Source of the DNA: Rhodopirellula bahusiensis | GTDB lineage: Bacteria; Planctomycetota; Planctomycetia; Pirellulales; Pirellulaceae | Length of the DNA stretch: 64,000 bases | NCBI RefSeq assembly: GCF_002727185.1 | Contig: NZ_NIZW01000003.1 | Coordinates: forward strand, 151,001 to 215,000 | Reading direction: 5' to 3' | Part shown: positions 17,642-26,862 of the stretch, one piece after another | How positions within the stretch are numbered: position 1 is the first letter of the stretch | Layout of the letters: the number at the start of each line of letters is the position of its first letter | Program-made: the position numbers and the translations under genes | Notes under the pieces: generated by a model | Told to the model about the DNA's origin: nothing | The model's input: only the letters and a program-made list of their open reading frames with translations | The model's database searches: none

Positions 17642-19084
17642 TCAGTCCGCGGTGGATGAATCGGAGGCGGGTTCATCTTGGGTCGGATTGACCGTCGGTG
17701 TTGGTTCGGAAACAGGTTCCGATTCAGCGGTGTCGGAGTTGGATTCAACCGCGGCTTGCAACATGGGGCTGTCCTTGGTCGACAGCTCAATCGTTTTGGG
17801 AGAGACCTTGCTTCCCGGTCGAGCGCGTTGCAGTCCGTCCAGCACAAAGGTGTCGTTGGCGGAGAGGCCTTCGGTGATCATGGCCCAGCCATCCAGGGTT
17901 TGGCCGATTGTGATCTCGCGTTGTTCGATTTGGTCGTCGGAACCCACCAGCATGACGTACGCACCGGTTTGATTTCGAACGATCGCGCGTTCGGGGATCA
18001 AGATCGCATTCTCAACTTCGCGAACGGGCAAACGGATGATCACGAACATCCCAGGAAGCAATTTGCCGTCTTGGTTGTCGAAGTCGGCTCGCAGACCGAA
18101 CGTTCCTGTTTTCTGGTCGATGCCACGTTGATCGACGTAGTCCAATTTTCCCGGCATCCATTTGTCTGTGTCACCATCGCGTTGCAGATAGACGGGAATC
18201 TTCGACCAGTCCTCGGGTGAGTCTGCGGGTTCTTCGGTCTCGGGACGAGCTTCGACGAGTTCGAGAAGCTTGCGATCGCTGATGCTGAAATTGGCGAATA
18301 TATTTCGTTGATCAACGACGGTGGCAAGCGTGCTGCCAACTTCGACGAGGTTGCCGAGTTTGATTTGGGTTTTGGAAACGCGGCCTTCGATTGGTGCCCG
18401 AACCACGGTGTACTCCAAGTCCAATTCTGCTTGGTCGAGTTGAGCCTGTGCTTGCAACAACTTGGCTTTGTCAGCTTCGATGTTGGCTTCCGCTGCCTTT
18501 TGTTCGGCCAACGCTGAATCACGAGCGGCGAGGGCGGCATCCAAAGTAGCTTGGGAGCCCGCGTTGGAAGCTTGCAATCTTCGTTCGCGTTTCAAGTCGT
18601 TCTCAGCCTTTTGCACCGAGGCGAGTGCTGACGCCAGACTCGCTTCGGTGACCTGAATGCTGGCTTTGGACGCTTCGACGGATGCGGCGGCCGCGTTTCG
18701 ATTGGCTTCGTAAGTATCCGGCTCGATCCGGTAGAGTTCTTGGTCTTCGCTGACGAATTGCCCGGGCTCAAAAGATAGCTTTTCGACGAAGCCGCCGACG
18801 CGCGCCCGAATGTCCGCTTGTTCCACTGCTTCAGTCTCGCCATTTTCTTCGATGAAGATTGTAAGACTTTGTTGAACGGGTTTGGCCGCTGTGACTTCCG
18901 GAGGTGGCGGCGCCTGGTACTCGTTGGAGGCGGGCGAGCAACCGTTCAATGCCATGAAGCTCAGGGCCAGTGCGCTCGCAGCCAGCGAACACGCGGCCGA
19001 CGAACTCAGATGGCCCGCCGAGTAGGCTGGGTGTCTTGCTCGAGTGGACATCGAGCGACGGATGGCGAATAGGAGTGTGTTCAT
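17642..19084 (-). CDS. RND efflux periplasmic adaptor (membrane fusion protein)
   Basis: 480 residues. After a long n-region a lipobox-like LSFMALNGCSP predicts a lipid-anchored cysteine near residue 49. Lipoyl-type half-motifs flank a long Ala/Glu-rich coiled-coil hairpin (about 120-225), followed by DLEYTVVRAPIEGRVSKTQ and beta-barrel segments (GKLLPGMFVIIRLPV). The C-terminus is an acidic Ser/Pro/Thr tail unlike the typical AcrA end. An insertion around residues 280-310 (PETEEPADSPEDWSKIP) is also unusual. It pairs with the RND permease three bases downstream, surely in one operon. The start could alternatively be the Met at 19051. Confidence 0.93.
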   Translation of the reverse strand: MNTLLFAIRRSMSTRARHPAYSAGHLSSSAACSLAASALALSFMALNGCSPASNEYQAPPPPEVTAAKPVQQSLTIFIEENGETEAVEQADIRARVGGFVEKLSFEPGQFVSEDQELYRIEPDTYEANRNAAAASVEASKASIQVTEASLASALASVQKAENDLKRERRLQASNAGSQATLDAALAARDSALAEQKAAEANIEADKAKLLQAQAQLDQAELDLEYTVVRAPIEGRVSKTQIKLGNLVEVGSTLATVVDQRNIFANFSISDRKLLELVEARPETEEPADSPEDWSKIPVYLQRDGDTDKWMPGKLDYVDQRGIDQKTGTFGLRADFDNQDGKLLPGMFVIIRLPVREVENAILIPERAIVRNQTGAYVMLVGSDDQIEQREITIGQTLDGWAMITEGLSANDTFVLDGLQRARPGSKVSPKTIELSTKDSPMLQAAVESNSDTAESEPVSEPTPTVNPTQDEPASDSSTAD

Positions 19085-19336
19085 GCGTCAAAAGGGGACA
19101 GCGTGATGAACCATTGCAATGAAAGAAAACGAAGACAGTCGAGACTTTCATGTTGAAAACGGAGTTCCGCCCTGCAATCGTCTGGTTGGCGGGATCCGCG
19201 TAGCATCCTACACCAAGTCGATTGAACGTCCTACGGAGTGAATCGGACAGGTGACAATTGCGGCCGGGAAGCTAACGCCGAGGGAATTGCAAACTACAAT
19301 CTTCGACCCTCCACCTCGTCCTGCGGATACATCGGA

Positions 19337-20041
19337 ATGATTCTCGCTCGTGCACCCCAAACGAATCGCTGGCTGACGCATTCTCGTCACGGGGAGCTGT
19401 TGCTGGCGCTGGTTTCGCTGATCTTCATTCAGTCGTGTTTGTCAGCGGAGAATGTGGTCCACCGAGTGGTGATCAATGGACTGTTTTTCTTGGTGGTGTT
19501 GTCCGCGATCCGGTCGTTTTCTGGTTCCAAGCTGCGAATGTGGGCAACGATGTTCATTGGCGGATTGGCCTATGCAGCTTCATGGGCCAATGAGATGGCG
19601 GGAATGAAGGGGTTGGCGGTCGCCAGCGACGTGTGCTTCGCGTTCGTGTTTGTCTCGTTGATCCACGCCGTTGGAGTGAATGTGTTTGGTGAGGGATCAG
19701 TCGACGCTGACCGAATTATTGGAGCTGTGTCGATCTACTTTTTGATCGGGTTGCTCTGGGCGTTTCTCTACACGTTGGTTGAACTGTTTGAACCGGGATC
19801 GTTCTCGTTCCCTGTCCAGGAAGAAAGCCTGACTCAAAACGCCCGTTTGATCAGCGATTTCATTTACTTCAGCAACGTGACGCTGACGACGCTTGGATAT
19901 GGTGATGTCGTCCCAATGTCTCGGCCAGCGAAAATGTTGGCGGTGCTGCAGGCCATGGTGGGGCAACTCTACGTGGCGATCGTGATCGCTCGGATGGTCG
20001 GAATGCAGGTTTCGCAGCGAGGGGTGAGCTTTAAGAATTGA
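19337..20041 (+). CDS. Potassium channel family protein with TLGYGD filter
   Basis: 234 residues from the ATG at 19337. Five to six hydrophobic helices precede or surround a pore loop ending in VTLTTLGYGDVVP, the K+ selectivity filter. The last helix (AKMLAVLQAMVGQLYVAIVIARMVG) is the inner helix of the Ion_trans_2 type. There is no S4-like arginine ladder and no RCK/TrkA-N domain, so gating is neither clearly voltage-driven nor ligand-driven by the usual modules. It stands alone, divergent from the RND operon and convergent with the APC permease. Confidence 0.88.
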   Translation: MILARAPQTNRWLTHSRHGELLLALVSLIFIQSCLSAENVVHRVVINGLFFLVVLSAIRSFSGSKLRMWATMFIGGLAYAASWANEMAGMKGLAVASDVCFAFVFVSLIHAVGVNVFGEGSVDADRIIGAVSIYFLIGLLWAFLYTLVELFEPGSFSFPVQEESLTQNARLISDFIYFSNVTLTTLGYGDVVPMSRPAKMLAVLQAMVGQLYVAIVIARMVGMQVSQRGVSFKN

Positions 20042-20056
20042 TCTCCTGCTGCCGAA

Positions 20057-20106
20057 GATCAAGCCGTCGTTCTCAGACGAACGGCAATGATTCACTCGGC
20101 TTGATC
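20057..20106. terminator. Inverted repeat at the K-channel/APC convergent junction
   Basis: GATCAAGCCG at 20057-20066 is matched perfectly by CGGCTTGATC at 20097-20106, with a 30-base loop that contains a smaller complementary segment (CGTTCTCAGACG region). It overlaps the last codons of the permease gene and follows the channel stop by 16 bases. The position suits a bidirectional terminator, although no T-run follows. Confidence 0.45.
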
Positions 20107-21414
20107 GATGGAGTCTTCCGACTTGAACTGCGTCGTCAGCACGTACATGGTTCCTCCGACCATGAATGTGATTCCTGTGGCAATCAATTGTTTTGGATCA
20201 TTGATTGTCATGATGGCGGCGGAAAGAATTGTGGCGGCAACATAGAACGCCGGTGCGATCAAACAGTAGTTCGGGGCCGCATTGGCTGAATTGCGGATCG
20301 ATGGCAGGAACAGGCAACAGACCGAGCAAGCCGCGGACAAAGACAACGTCAATCCGAGATACGACAGCAAGCCTTGCAGATCGGAGATCAGAACCAGCGT
20401 GACCGCCACCGCGATCTGCACCACCGTCGCGGCAAACGGGGCCTCACCGCGAAAACGCATCCAGGCCGGCAGCATGCCATCGTCCGCCATTTTCGCGTAC
20501 ACACGAGGTGCCGCCATCATCATGCTGAGCACCGACGTCAATAGGCACAACGCGATCGTCCAACGAACGAAGTGTGCGAAGCCGTTGCCACCAAGACTGG
20601 CCGCGGCGATGGCCGCCACATCAGGTTTGCCAACGATGCTTTCTGCCGGAGGTGCAAAAACAAAAACGGCGTTGAGACTGAGATACAAAACCGTCGTTGC
20701 CACGGTTCCAAAGACCAAGGCTCGGGGAACGACGCGGGTTGCATCAGCCACTTCATCAGCGACATAGACCGCTGCATTGAATCCGGAATAGCTCAGCGAA
20801 ATCCAAACCAGACTGCCCGCGAATGCTGTCCAGAGCGACCAGGTGTTTGTTTCAGGAACCGGTTCTCGCGCTGACGGACGAATCACCAAATCGCCCGCAA
20901 ACCATTGGTAAGCGGCGAACACAAGAATCGTTCCCAGAAGAATCAGCTTGACGCTAACAGCGATGTTTTGCGTGGTGGCTCCCACACGAGGGTGCAAGCC
21001 GTGAAAGAAGCCCGCCAAGACGATCGCCATAATCGTGACAATGCCAGCTGGCATCCACTCGGGACGCAAGTCTTCCGGCAACAGGTAGCCTTCCAGTGCG
21101 GTGGCGGCGAACGCGATCGCACCAGAGAAACCAGCGATCAGAGAGACCCATCCGGCAACGTAACCCAGCAACGGATGAGCAGCCCTTGAAAGAAAGAGGT
21201 ATTCACCACCTGACTGCGGCATCACACGAATCAGCATCGCGTAACTGATCGCTCCCGCAACGGCCACGATTCCACCTGCCAACCAAGCCCAGAGAACTTG
21301 TTCGGGCGAACCTAAGTCAGCCAGCGAAAACCCGGACGTCGTGAACACGCCGGCTCCGATCATGTTGGCAATGACCAGAAACGCGAGGGTCCAGAATCCG
21401 TATTTGCCGCTCAA
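20092..21414 (-). CDS. APC family amino acid permease
   Basis: 440 residues with about twelve hydrophobic helices. The first has the APC signature ANMIGAGVFTTSGF, and the unwound helix 6 region is SLSYSGFNAAVYVADEV. The start is TTG at 21414: an in-frame stop lies a few codons upstream and the next Met is already inside helix 1. A proton- or antiport-coupled amino acid or amine transporter is expected from the family. The substrate is not evident. It converges with the potassium channel gene and shares an inverted repeat at its 3' end. Confidence 0.88.
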   Translation of the reverse strand: MSGKYGFWTLAFLVIANMIGAGVFTTSGFSLADLGSPEQVLWAWLAGGIVAVAGAISYAMLIRVMPQSGGEYLFLSRAAHPLLGYVAGWVSLIAGFSGAIAFAATALEGYLLPEDLRPEWMPAGIVTIMAIVLAGFFHGLHPRVGATTQNIAVSVKLILLGTILVFAAYQWFAGDLVIRPSAREPVPETNTWSLWTAFAGSLVWISLSYSGFNAAVYVADEVADATRVVPRALVFGTVATTVLYLSLNAVFVFAPPAESIVGKPDVAAIAAASLGGNGFAHFVRWTIALCLLTSVLSMMMAAPRVYAKMADDGMLPAWMRFRGEAPFAATVVQIAVAVTLVLISDLQGLLSYLGLTLSLSAACSVCCLFLPSIRNSANAAPNYCLIAPAFYVAATILSAAIMTINDPKQLIATGITFMVGGTMYVLTTQFKSEDSIDQAE

Positions 21415-21537
21415 ACGACTGCTTTCTTAGGATGGTTCCGAGCTCGATTTGTTCCCGGCGGATGCTAAGAACGAAATCGATTGGGGGCGGTGATCGCCAA
21501 TGTAATCCAATCGCCGGAAGGCGGCATCGCTACGGAG

Positions 21538-21563
21538 CCACACTCACCCGCGAGGGTGTGTGG
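21538..21563 (-). terminator. Possible terminator hairpin after cardiolipin synthase
   Basis: CACCC-GCGA-GGGTG with an outer CAC/GTG extension across one mismatch lies four bases beyond the stop of the synthase gene. The stem is short and no clear T-run follows, so support is modest. Confidence 0.35.
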
Positions 21564-21566
21564 AAG

Positions 21567-23039
21567 TTAAAGAATCGGACCCAGCGTCGCCAGCACATTG
21601 TTCCACAAGCGAAGGGGAAGAGACCATTCCGCAACCGCCCGGGCAGTGATCTCATTGGACTGCTCGATGTAGGCACACTGCCGCTCGAAGACATCGGCAG
21701 TGAGTTCGGGATTGTGGAACAGGATGTTGTTCTCGTAGTTCAGGTCAAAGCTGCGACGGTCCATGTTGGCGGAACCAATCAAAGTGACCTCATCGTCGAG
21801 GGTCACTGATTTGGTATGCAGCAAACCGCCGGTGTACTCGTGAATCTGAACGCCCGCTTCGAGCAATCCAGCGTAGTAACTTCGGCTGGCTCCTCCGACG
21901 ATTCGCGAATCATTGTTGGCTGGCATGATGAGCGTTGTTTCAACGCCTCGCCAAGCGGCCGCACAAAGGGCTTGTTGCATGGACTCGTTGGGCACGTAGT
22001 ACGGCGTCGAAATGGTCAACTTCCGTCGTGCCGTATGGAACAGAGTTTCAAAGACCTCTGGCATCGCTGAATCACGAACGGTCGGGCCGGTGCCGATGAC
22101 TTGAGCGGGAAAACCAGGCCCCGTGTCAGGAAGCGGTCGGTCCAGCAGACTCGTCAGGTCGTCGCTGGTGCTGGACATCCAATCGGTGATAAAGAGTTCC
22201 TGGTTCTGTCGAACGATGGGTCCTTCAAAACGAATCACTGCATCGACCCAAGGAGCGTACTTGGGTTTGACTCGGAACTCAGGGTCTGCGCAGTTTTGGC
22301 TGCCGCAATACGTGATGGCTCCGTCGATCACCAGGATCTTTCGGTGATTGCGAAGGTCGATGCGTCCACGAAGAGCCCGCAGCATCAAGTTTCCAATCGG
22401 CAGGGCTCGAGAAACGTGCACTCCCGCGTCCTGCATCTCTTTCCAATGAGCCGAGCGAATGATCGTTCGAGAACCCAAGTCATCGGCCATCGCCCGGCAG
22501 GTCACGCCTCGCAGTGCGGCTCGCTTGAGAGCCTCGACCATCTTTAGACCATTGTTGTCCGGCAACCAAATGTAAAACAGCAAGTGAACATGATCCGTCG
22601 CATTGTCGATGTCCGCGATCATGGAATCGACGGCGGAGTTGGAATCGTGCATCAGTGTTCCGAAGTTGCCACCGATCGCTTCGAATCCATTGATTGACTC
22701 GCCCATTCGAAACAGATGCTGATATCGATTTGGAACATTCGCCACCGCGTGCCGGGACTCCTCTGGATTGATCTCCGGTGTCGCTGGCAAGCATTTCATC
22801 ACTTGCTTCATGCGTTCCATGCGTCGACGCCCGATGTTGGTCTCACCAAACAACACGTATAGAAACACGCCCAGGAATGGAACGGCCGCGATGACAGTCA
22901 CCCAAGCGATGCGTGAAGCAGGTTCACGGTGAGGTCGCGACATCACGCGAATGATCGTGATTGCTTCGATGGCAACGTGTGCAACCAGACCGATCGAAAC
23001 CGCGTCAATGTGAATTTGAAAGTATTGTCCGAGATCCAT
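21567..23039 (-). CDS. cls: Cardiolipin synthase, phospholipase D superfamily
   Basis: 490 residues. Two N-terminal hydrophobic helices (HIDAVSIGLVAHVAIEAITII and VTVIAAVPFLGVFLYVLFG) are followed by two PLD catalytic HKD motifs: HRKILVIDGAITYCGSQN and HTKSVTLDDEVTLIGSANMD. This layout, with the conserved N-terminal membrane region, is typical of bacterial ClsA-type enzymes that condense two phosphatidylglycerols to cardiolipin and glycerol at the inner membrane. It appears monocistronic. Confidence 0.93.
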   Translation of the reverse strand: MDLGQYFQIHIDAVSIGLVAHVAIEAITIIRVMSRPHREPASRIAWVTVIAAVPFLGVFLYVLFGETNIGRRRMERMKQVMKCLPATPEINPEESRHAVANVPNRYQHLFRMGESINGFEAIGGNFGTLMHDSNSAVDSMIADIDNATDHVHLLFYIWLPDNNGLKMVEALKRAALRGVTCRAMADDLGSRTIIRSAHWKEMQDAGVHVSRALPIGNLMLRALRGRIDLRNHRKILVIDGAITYCGSQNCADPEFRVKPKYAPWVDAVIRFEGPIVRQNQELFITDWMSSTSDDLTSLLDRPLPDTGPGFPAQVIGTGPTVRDSAMPEVFETLFHTARRKLTISTPYYVPNESMQQALCAAAWRGVETTLIMPANNDSRIVGGASRSYYAGLLEAGVQIHEYTGGLLHTKSVTLDDEVTLIGSANMDRRSFDLNYENNILFHNPELTADVFERQCAYIEQSNEITARAVAEWSLPLRLWNNVLATLGPIL

Positions 23040-23220
23040 TTGCTAGTTCAGTCGACGTCAGGTTTGGCGAGGAGAAGAGGTCAAGAGCTTTCTGGTCGTG
23101 CAATCGCAACCGACATGATGTTGGGAAATGAACAAAGCCAATCGACAAGACCAGTTGGGATCTGGTGTCGATCGGCTTTGATGTCACCCGGTCGTCGCTG
23201 AATCGTGGTCAAACTCTGAT

Positions 23221-23246
23221 GTCAGGCTGAACGGCAGTTGCCTGAC
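23221..23246 (-). terminator. Possible hairpin downstream of the 472-aa secreted protein gene
   Basis: GTCAGGC and GCCTGAC form a perfect seven-base inverted repeat around a 12-base loop, 28 bases past the stop at 23274 on the minus strand. There is no strong T-run, so its termination activity is uncertain. Confidence 0.3.
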
Positions 23247-23273
23247 GAGGGGCCACGTTTCCACGTCAGACGT

Positions 23274-24692
23274 CTAGAACTGCATTTTGAACTTCTGAGT
23301 CATATCGCGACGCATTGCGGCGGTCAGTTTGTCAATCTGATTGAGCGCTTCTCGGTAGTTTCCATAGGCGTTGCCTTGGGCAATCGCACTGGTGACGCGT
23401 TGGTAATCCGTGGTGCTGTTGGTGTTGTAGTAACCATAGCCATCGTTGTAGTAGCCGGTGTCGAGGCTCTGGCTGGCTTTGATTTTTCCGGCGTCGATGT
23501 TGGTTTGCCTAACGGTCAGTGCATTGCCGCGAAGCAATTCGGCCACGTTGGTTCCGTACTGAACCATGGCGGGGTCGACGTTGAGTGTGCCGATTTCGTC
23601 GATCTGACGAGCTCGTTGGTCGCTCCACTTTGCCATCGCACCAGCGGTTTGCGATTTGTGGTCGCGTGTGTGTTCGATGATGGAGTTGACTTCATCGAAG
23701 TAGTGCTTGGACTCGTAAGCGATTCGTTGTTCTTCGCTCTGTTCAGAGAGGCTGGCTCGTGCGGCGGCCTGTTGAGCTTGGCTTTGAAGGCTGAAGATGC
23801 CCATCAAACCGCTGAGGCTGGATTGGGTGATCGGACCTTTGAGCGAGAGTGAATTTCCTTCGACAGAAACTTCCCATTGTTTCACTTCGGGAGCACCGGT
23901 GCCGTTGCGTTGAAGGATCTCAGCGAGCAGTTCTGGGGCGATCAATTTCAGTGACGAAGGCGATTTAGAAAATTCGAATTTCGCGATGCACTCGTTGAGA
24001 CTGCGGCGACCAACGATGATGCTGCAGCCTTGGATCGATGCGAGGGTGCCGGCGACGGACTCCGGAGAGTTGGACTTCAGCGAGTCCAGTCCTTCGAGTC
24101 GCGTCTTCAAAGGAACCGGTGACAGGACGTTGTCCAAGTCAATTGCCAACATGAATGACAGAAACGACTCAGGTTGTTTGGCGTGAGCACTCAGGAACGG
24201 TGTGTACTTCACATCGATGACCGGGGTCAGCCACCCTGCCAAGAGCGATCGATCGGTGGGGCGAAGAATGCCCAAGCGTTCAGGATGGTCTTCACCGGGA
24301 ACGAAGTAGGTTTGGTTGGGAGCGTGCACCACGTCATGATCGACAACGTTGTCCACATAACCGCCCAAACGATCCGCCAATTTCTTTGCATCAACAGGTT
24401 GGTTGAGAACCGCATAGCCAGCTTCCCATTTGGGACGCAGGGTTGCGATTTCGAGATCCGCGAGAAACCAGACTTCGCTGACTTTGGAAGAGGCGGCGGG
24501 TGAGAAGCCGGCATCCTTCATCAGTTTGTTCAGGGCGGGAACGTTGACATAGCCAATGGCATTCCCGGGTGCGGGTGATCGGTCGAGCAGCAGCTCAATC
24601 TTGGCTTTTTCTTCTGCGTGAACGACAGATGAAGAAATTGAGAAAAGAAGAGCAAGGGCCATCACAGGGCCCAAATTCATCAGCGTTCGCAT
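23274..24692 (-). CDS. Secreted protein of unknown function
   Basis: 472 residues from the ATG at 24692, which opens a signal peptide (MRTLMNLGPVMALALLFSI... to about residue 26, VVHAEE). No known domain is recognised. The mature part has a globular first half with GYVNVPALNKLMKDAGF and a later Ser/Gln/Ala-rich helical segment (SLQSQAQQAAARASLSEQSEEQ). The C-terminus contains a Tyr/Gly/Asn-rich patch (TGYYNDGYGYYNTNS). It probably resides in the periplasm and resembles lineage-restricted planctomycete proteins. It lies 55 bases downstream of the HlyD gene on the same strand, so co-transcription is possible. Confidence 0.7.
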   Translation of the reverse strand: MRTLMNLGPVMALALLFSISSSVVHAEEKAKIELLLDRSPAPGNAIGYVNVPALNKLMKDAGFSPAASSKVSEVWFLADLEIATLRPKWEAGYAVLNQPVDAKKLADRLGGYVDNVVDHDVVHAPNQTYFVPGEDHPERLGILRPTDRSLLAGWLTPVIDVKYTPFLSAHAKQPESFLSFMLAIDLDNVLSPVPLKTRLEGLDSLKSNSPESVAGTLASIQGCSIIVGRRSLNECIAKFEFSKSPSSLKLIAPELLAEILQRNGTGAPEVKQWEVSVEGNSLSLKGPITQSSLSGLMGIFSLQSQAQQAAARASLSEQSEEQRIAYESKHYFDEVNSIIEHTRDHKSQTAGAMAKWSDQRARQIDEIGTLNVDPAMVQYGTNVAELLRGNALTVRQTNIDAGKIKASQSLDTGYYNDGYGYYNTNSTTDYQRVTSAIAQGNAYGNYREALNQIDKLTAAMRRDMTQKFKMQF

Positions 24693-24747
24693 GGTTTCGG
24701 CTCGGTACGTCAAAGGAGGTGGATCAAAGGCTCGATCCGCGGAGCGA

Positions 24748-25872
24748 TTAGAAGAGATAGTTCATCCAACTGTTCGCACGGATAAGAAACATGACAGGAA
24801 TTCCGGCTATTTGGACGTCACCAGTATAGACAGCGGCTTGCCCTTGTGCACCGCCGGGCAGCGGGTGGGAATCAACCTCATCGAGCTGAATTCGGACCGC
24901 GAATTGTGTTGGTTTTCCCGACGCCAAGTCAGTGGGAATGGCGCCGCTGGCAACCAACTGGCCCGTGCCGGAAACACTGATCACGTCGAGTACCTGCCCC
25001 GTCAAAATCTCACCTGGATAGGCGTCCATTGCCAATTCCGCGTATTGTTCGGGTTTGATCCGTAAGAAGTTTTTCTCGTCGAATACGGCGACAATCACGC
25101 CTCGCTTATGTTCGTCGGTGTCACGAATGAATGACATGACGGGGCCGGTCGTGGGACCCAACAGCATGCCAGGGTGAAGTTGAAGGTTGGTCACATAGCC
25201 GTTCGCGGGCGCCCGGACGGTCGTTTGCTGAAGATCATATTCTGCATTGTCCAGCGTTGTCTCAGCCTGTGTTTGCTTTGCCTGTGCCACTCCGACCGAG
25301 ATGCTCGCTTGCTTCAGCGATTGTTCAGCCTGGTTCAATGCAGCGCCAGCCTGTTGGAACTGCGTTTCCGCACGCTCTAATTCGTCTTGGCTAGCACCGC
25401 CAGATTCACGAAGTTTTTGATAGCGGTCGCGATCGTTGGTCGCGTAGGTCAAATCCGCTTTCGCGCGATCGAGTGTCGCATTCGATAGTTCAACGGTTGA
25501 CTTCGAAAGCTCGACGTTCTGCTTGGCTTGTTCCAGCCCCGCTTTGGCGAGGTTCACCGCATTTTGATAGGGAACCGGGTCCACAGTGAACAGCACATCG
25601 CCCTTTTGAATTGGTTCATTGGGTGCAACGCGAACCTCGTTCACTCGGCCACTGACCGATAGTTGAGCGGTGATCGGGTCGATCTGTGCGATGACAATCG
25701 ATTGTTTTGTGTAAGGGTGAAAGTATTGCGCGCAAAACAGCAAAGCAATGATCAATCCTGGGCCGACGGACGCCAAGACAATGGCCACAGGAAGTGACAA
25801 TCGAATGAGTTTGAGCTTGGCAAAGATCAGCCAGATCGTCCCGCAATAGAGGCCACTGAGAATCCAGCTCAT
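24748..25872 (-). CDS. HlyD family membrane fusion protein
   Basis: 374 residues. Two hydrophobic stretches at the N-terminus (GLYCGTIWLIFA and LPVAIVLASVGPGLIIALLF) anchor it in the inner membrane. The barrel-sandwich half-motif VSGRVNEVRVAPNEPIQKGDVLFTVDP precedes a long coiled-coil hairpin (about 105-205) and the return half TTVRAPANGYVTNLQLHPGMLL. The layout matches the YibH/YiaV group, whose genes neighbour a DUF3302 gene, as here. Substrate and pump partner are unknown. Its start overlaps the stop of the 61-residue gene as ATGA, making a three-gene coupled unit. Confidence 0.88.
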   Translation of the reverse strand: MSWILSGLYCGTIWLIFAKLKLIRLSLPVAIVLASVGPGLIIALLFCAQYFHPYTKQSIVIAQIDPITAQLSVSGRVNEVRVAPNEPIQKGDVLFTVDPVPYQNAVNLAKAGLEQAKQNVELSKSTVELSNATLDRAKADLTYATNDRDRYQKLRESGGASQDELERAETQFQQAGAALNQAEQSLKQASISVGVAQAKQTQAETTLDNAEYDLQQTTVRAPANGYVTNLQLHPGMLLGPTTGPVMSFIRDTDEHKRGVIVAVFDEKNFLRIKPEQYAELAMDAYPGEILTGQVLDVISVSGTGQLVASGAIPTDLASGKPTQFAVRIQLDEVDSHPLPGGAQGQAAVYTGDVQIAGIPVMFLIRANSWMNYLF

Positions 25873-26054
25873 GATGATTCACCTTGTGATGAGTTGAAAT
25901 CCAACCGGGCAATCCGTTCTCGTAGTGCATCAAGTCGACTGGCAAGATCATCATTCTCATCTGATGAATCTTGTTCGGGCGAGGATGGTTCGGGAGCGTT
26001 CAACTTCCGATACAGGTAAATCACGAAGACGCAACTCAGGAGGGCAGGGATCAT
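25869..26054 (-). CDS. Small membrane protein between HlyD and DUF3302 genes
   Basis: 61 residues: one N-terminal membrane helix (MIPALLSCVFVIYLYRKL) followed by an acidic Ser/Glu/Asp linker and a short amphipathic coil (LASRLDALRERIARLDF). It overlaps the genes on both sides by ATGA, which strongly supports translation. It is probably an accessory subunit of the HlyD/DUF3302 complex, although no family is recognised. Confidence 0.75.
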   Translation of the reverse strand: MIPALLSCVFVIYLYRKLNAPEPSSPEQDSSDENDDLASRLDALRERIARLDFNSSQGESS

Positions 26055-26404
26055 GATTGATTTCCGCTTGAGGTTTGTTCCAGTGCATCCACCAGCGATT
26101 CAAGTTGTTGAACTTGCGCGGCGAGTTGTGCCGATTCGGTTGTGGCGTGGCCGGAAGACTCGTTCGGTTTTGGACTCATGTGCGCCCAAACCATTGCCAG
26201 CACCCAAACGATCCCAGTGGGCAGGCCAAGCCATCCGGCGATGTTGACGGCGTCGGAGAACGGATGCTGGCGGCGTTTCGCGATTTGGCCGGGAAGAGCC
26301 GCTAGGCCCACGGCGACCGCGATAATCAAAGCCGCAAAGACGAGCAGAAAGATCAATGAGATGATGCGAAGCGCCGGTCCGGCAGATTGCAATCCATATT
26401 CCAT
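26051..26404 (-). CDS. DUF3302 family inner membrane protein (YibI/YiaW-like)
   Basis: 117 residues from the ATG at 26404. Two membrane helices enclose the family motif PGQIAKRRQHPFSDAVNIAG, then WLGLPTGIVWVLAMVWAHM. The C-terminal 35 residues form a coiled segment (ESAQLAAQVQQLESLVDAL). In enterobacteria the DUF3302 genes yibI and yiaW are paired with HlyD-type genes, and the same pairing is seen here. It is the first gene of the three-gene unit. The function in any organism is poorly known. Confidence 0.8.
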   Translation of the reverse strand: MEYGLQSAGPALRIISLIFLLVFAALIIAVAVGLAALPGQIAKRRQHPFSDAVNIAGWLGLPTGIVWVLAMVWAHMSPKPNESSGHATTESAQLAAQVQQLESLVDALEQTSSGNQS

Positions 26405-26862
26405 GTTTGGCTCGCGGTTAGAGAAGTAGCAAGACCTCGTTTGCGATAACACTCCGAGATCGCCGTGTCATCATACCGTTGGTTCTGATCCAGAACCAGC
26501 AAAGCTTGTCAGTCATAAGGTGGCCAGGAATGGTTCTGCGACGTTTTTTGGATCTGTTTTTGAACGAACACGCTCTCCAAAGTGTGTGGAGTTTTGATGA
26601 AGGGTCAGATGGCCGGCGAGGCAGCAGATCCCGCAGAATCGTTCAAGTTTGCCACCGTGTTTGTCGATTCATTCGAGGGACGCGAACCGCGGATAACGCC
26701 GTGTGGCTGGTGAAATCAACCGTCCGCTGGGGACCAAGCGGCTGAGCTGCCAAATGGACTTCTGCGTGTCCGTTCAGTAACGAGACCAGGCACGAACGCA
26801 CTGGCAATTGGTAGCAAGCCGTTTGCTGGCAAGGGTGAAGGATTCTGACCGAACGAAGTCGC
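26405..26862. other. Divergent intergenic region with an 8-3-8 inverted repeat
   Basis: 458 bases between the DUF3302 unit and the DcaP-like porin, holding promoters for both. A perfect inverted repeat TGGTTCTG-ATC-CAGAACCA lies at 26480-26498, about 75 bases from the DUF3302 start, and is a candidate operator. The only other reading frames are short and lack ribosome sites or recognisable motifs. Confidence 0.5.
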
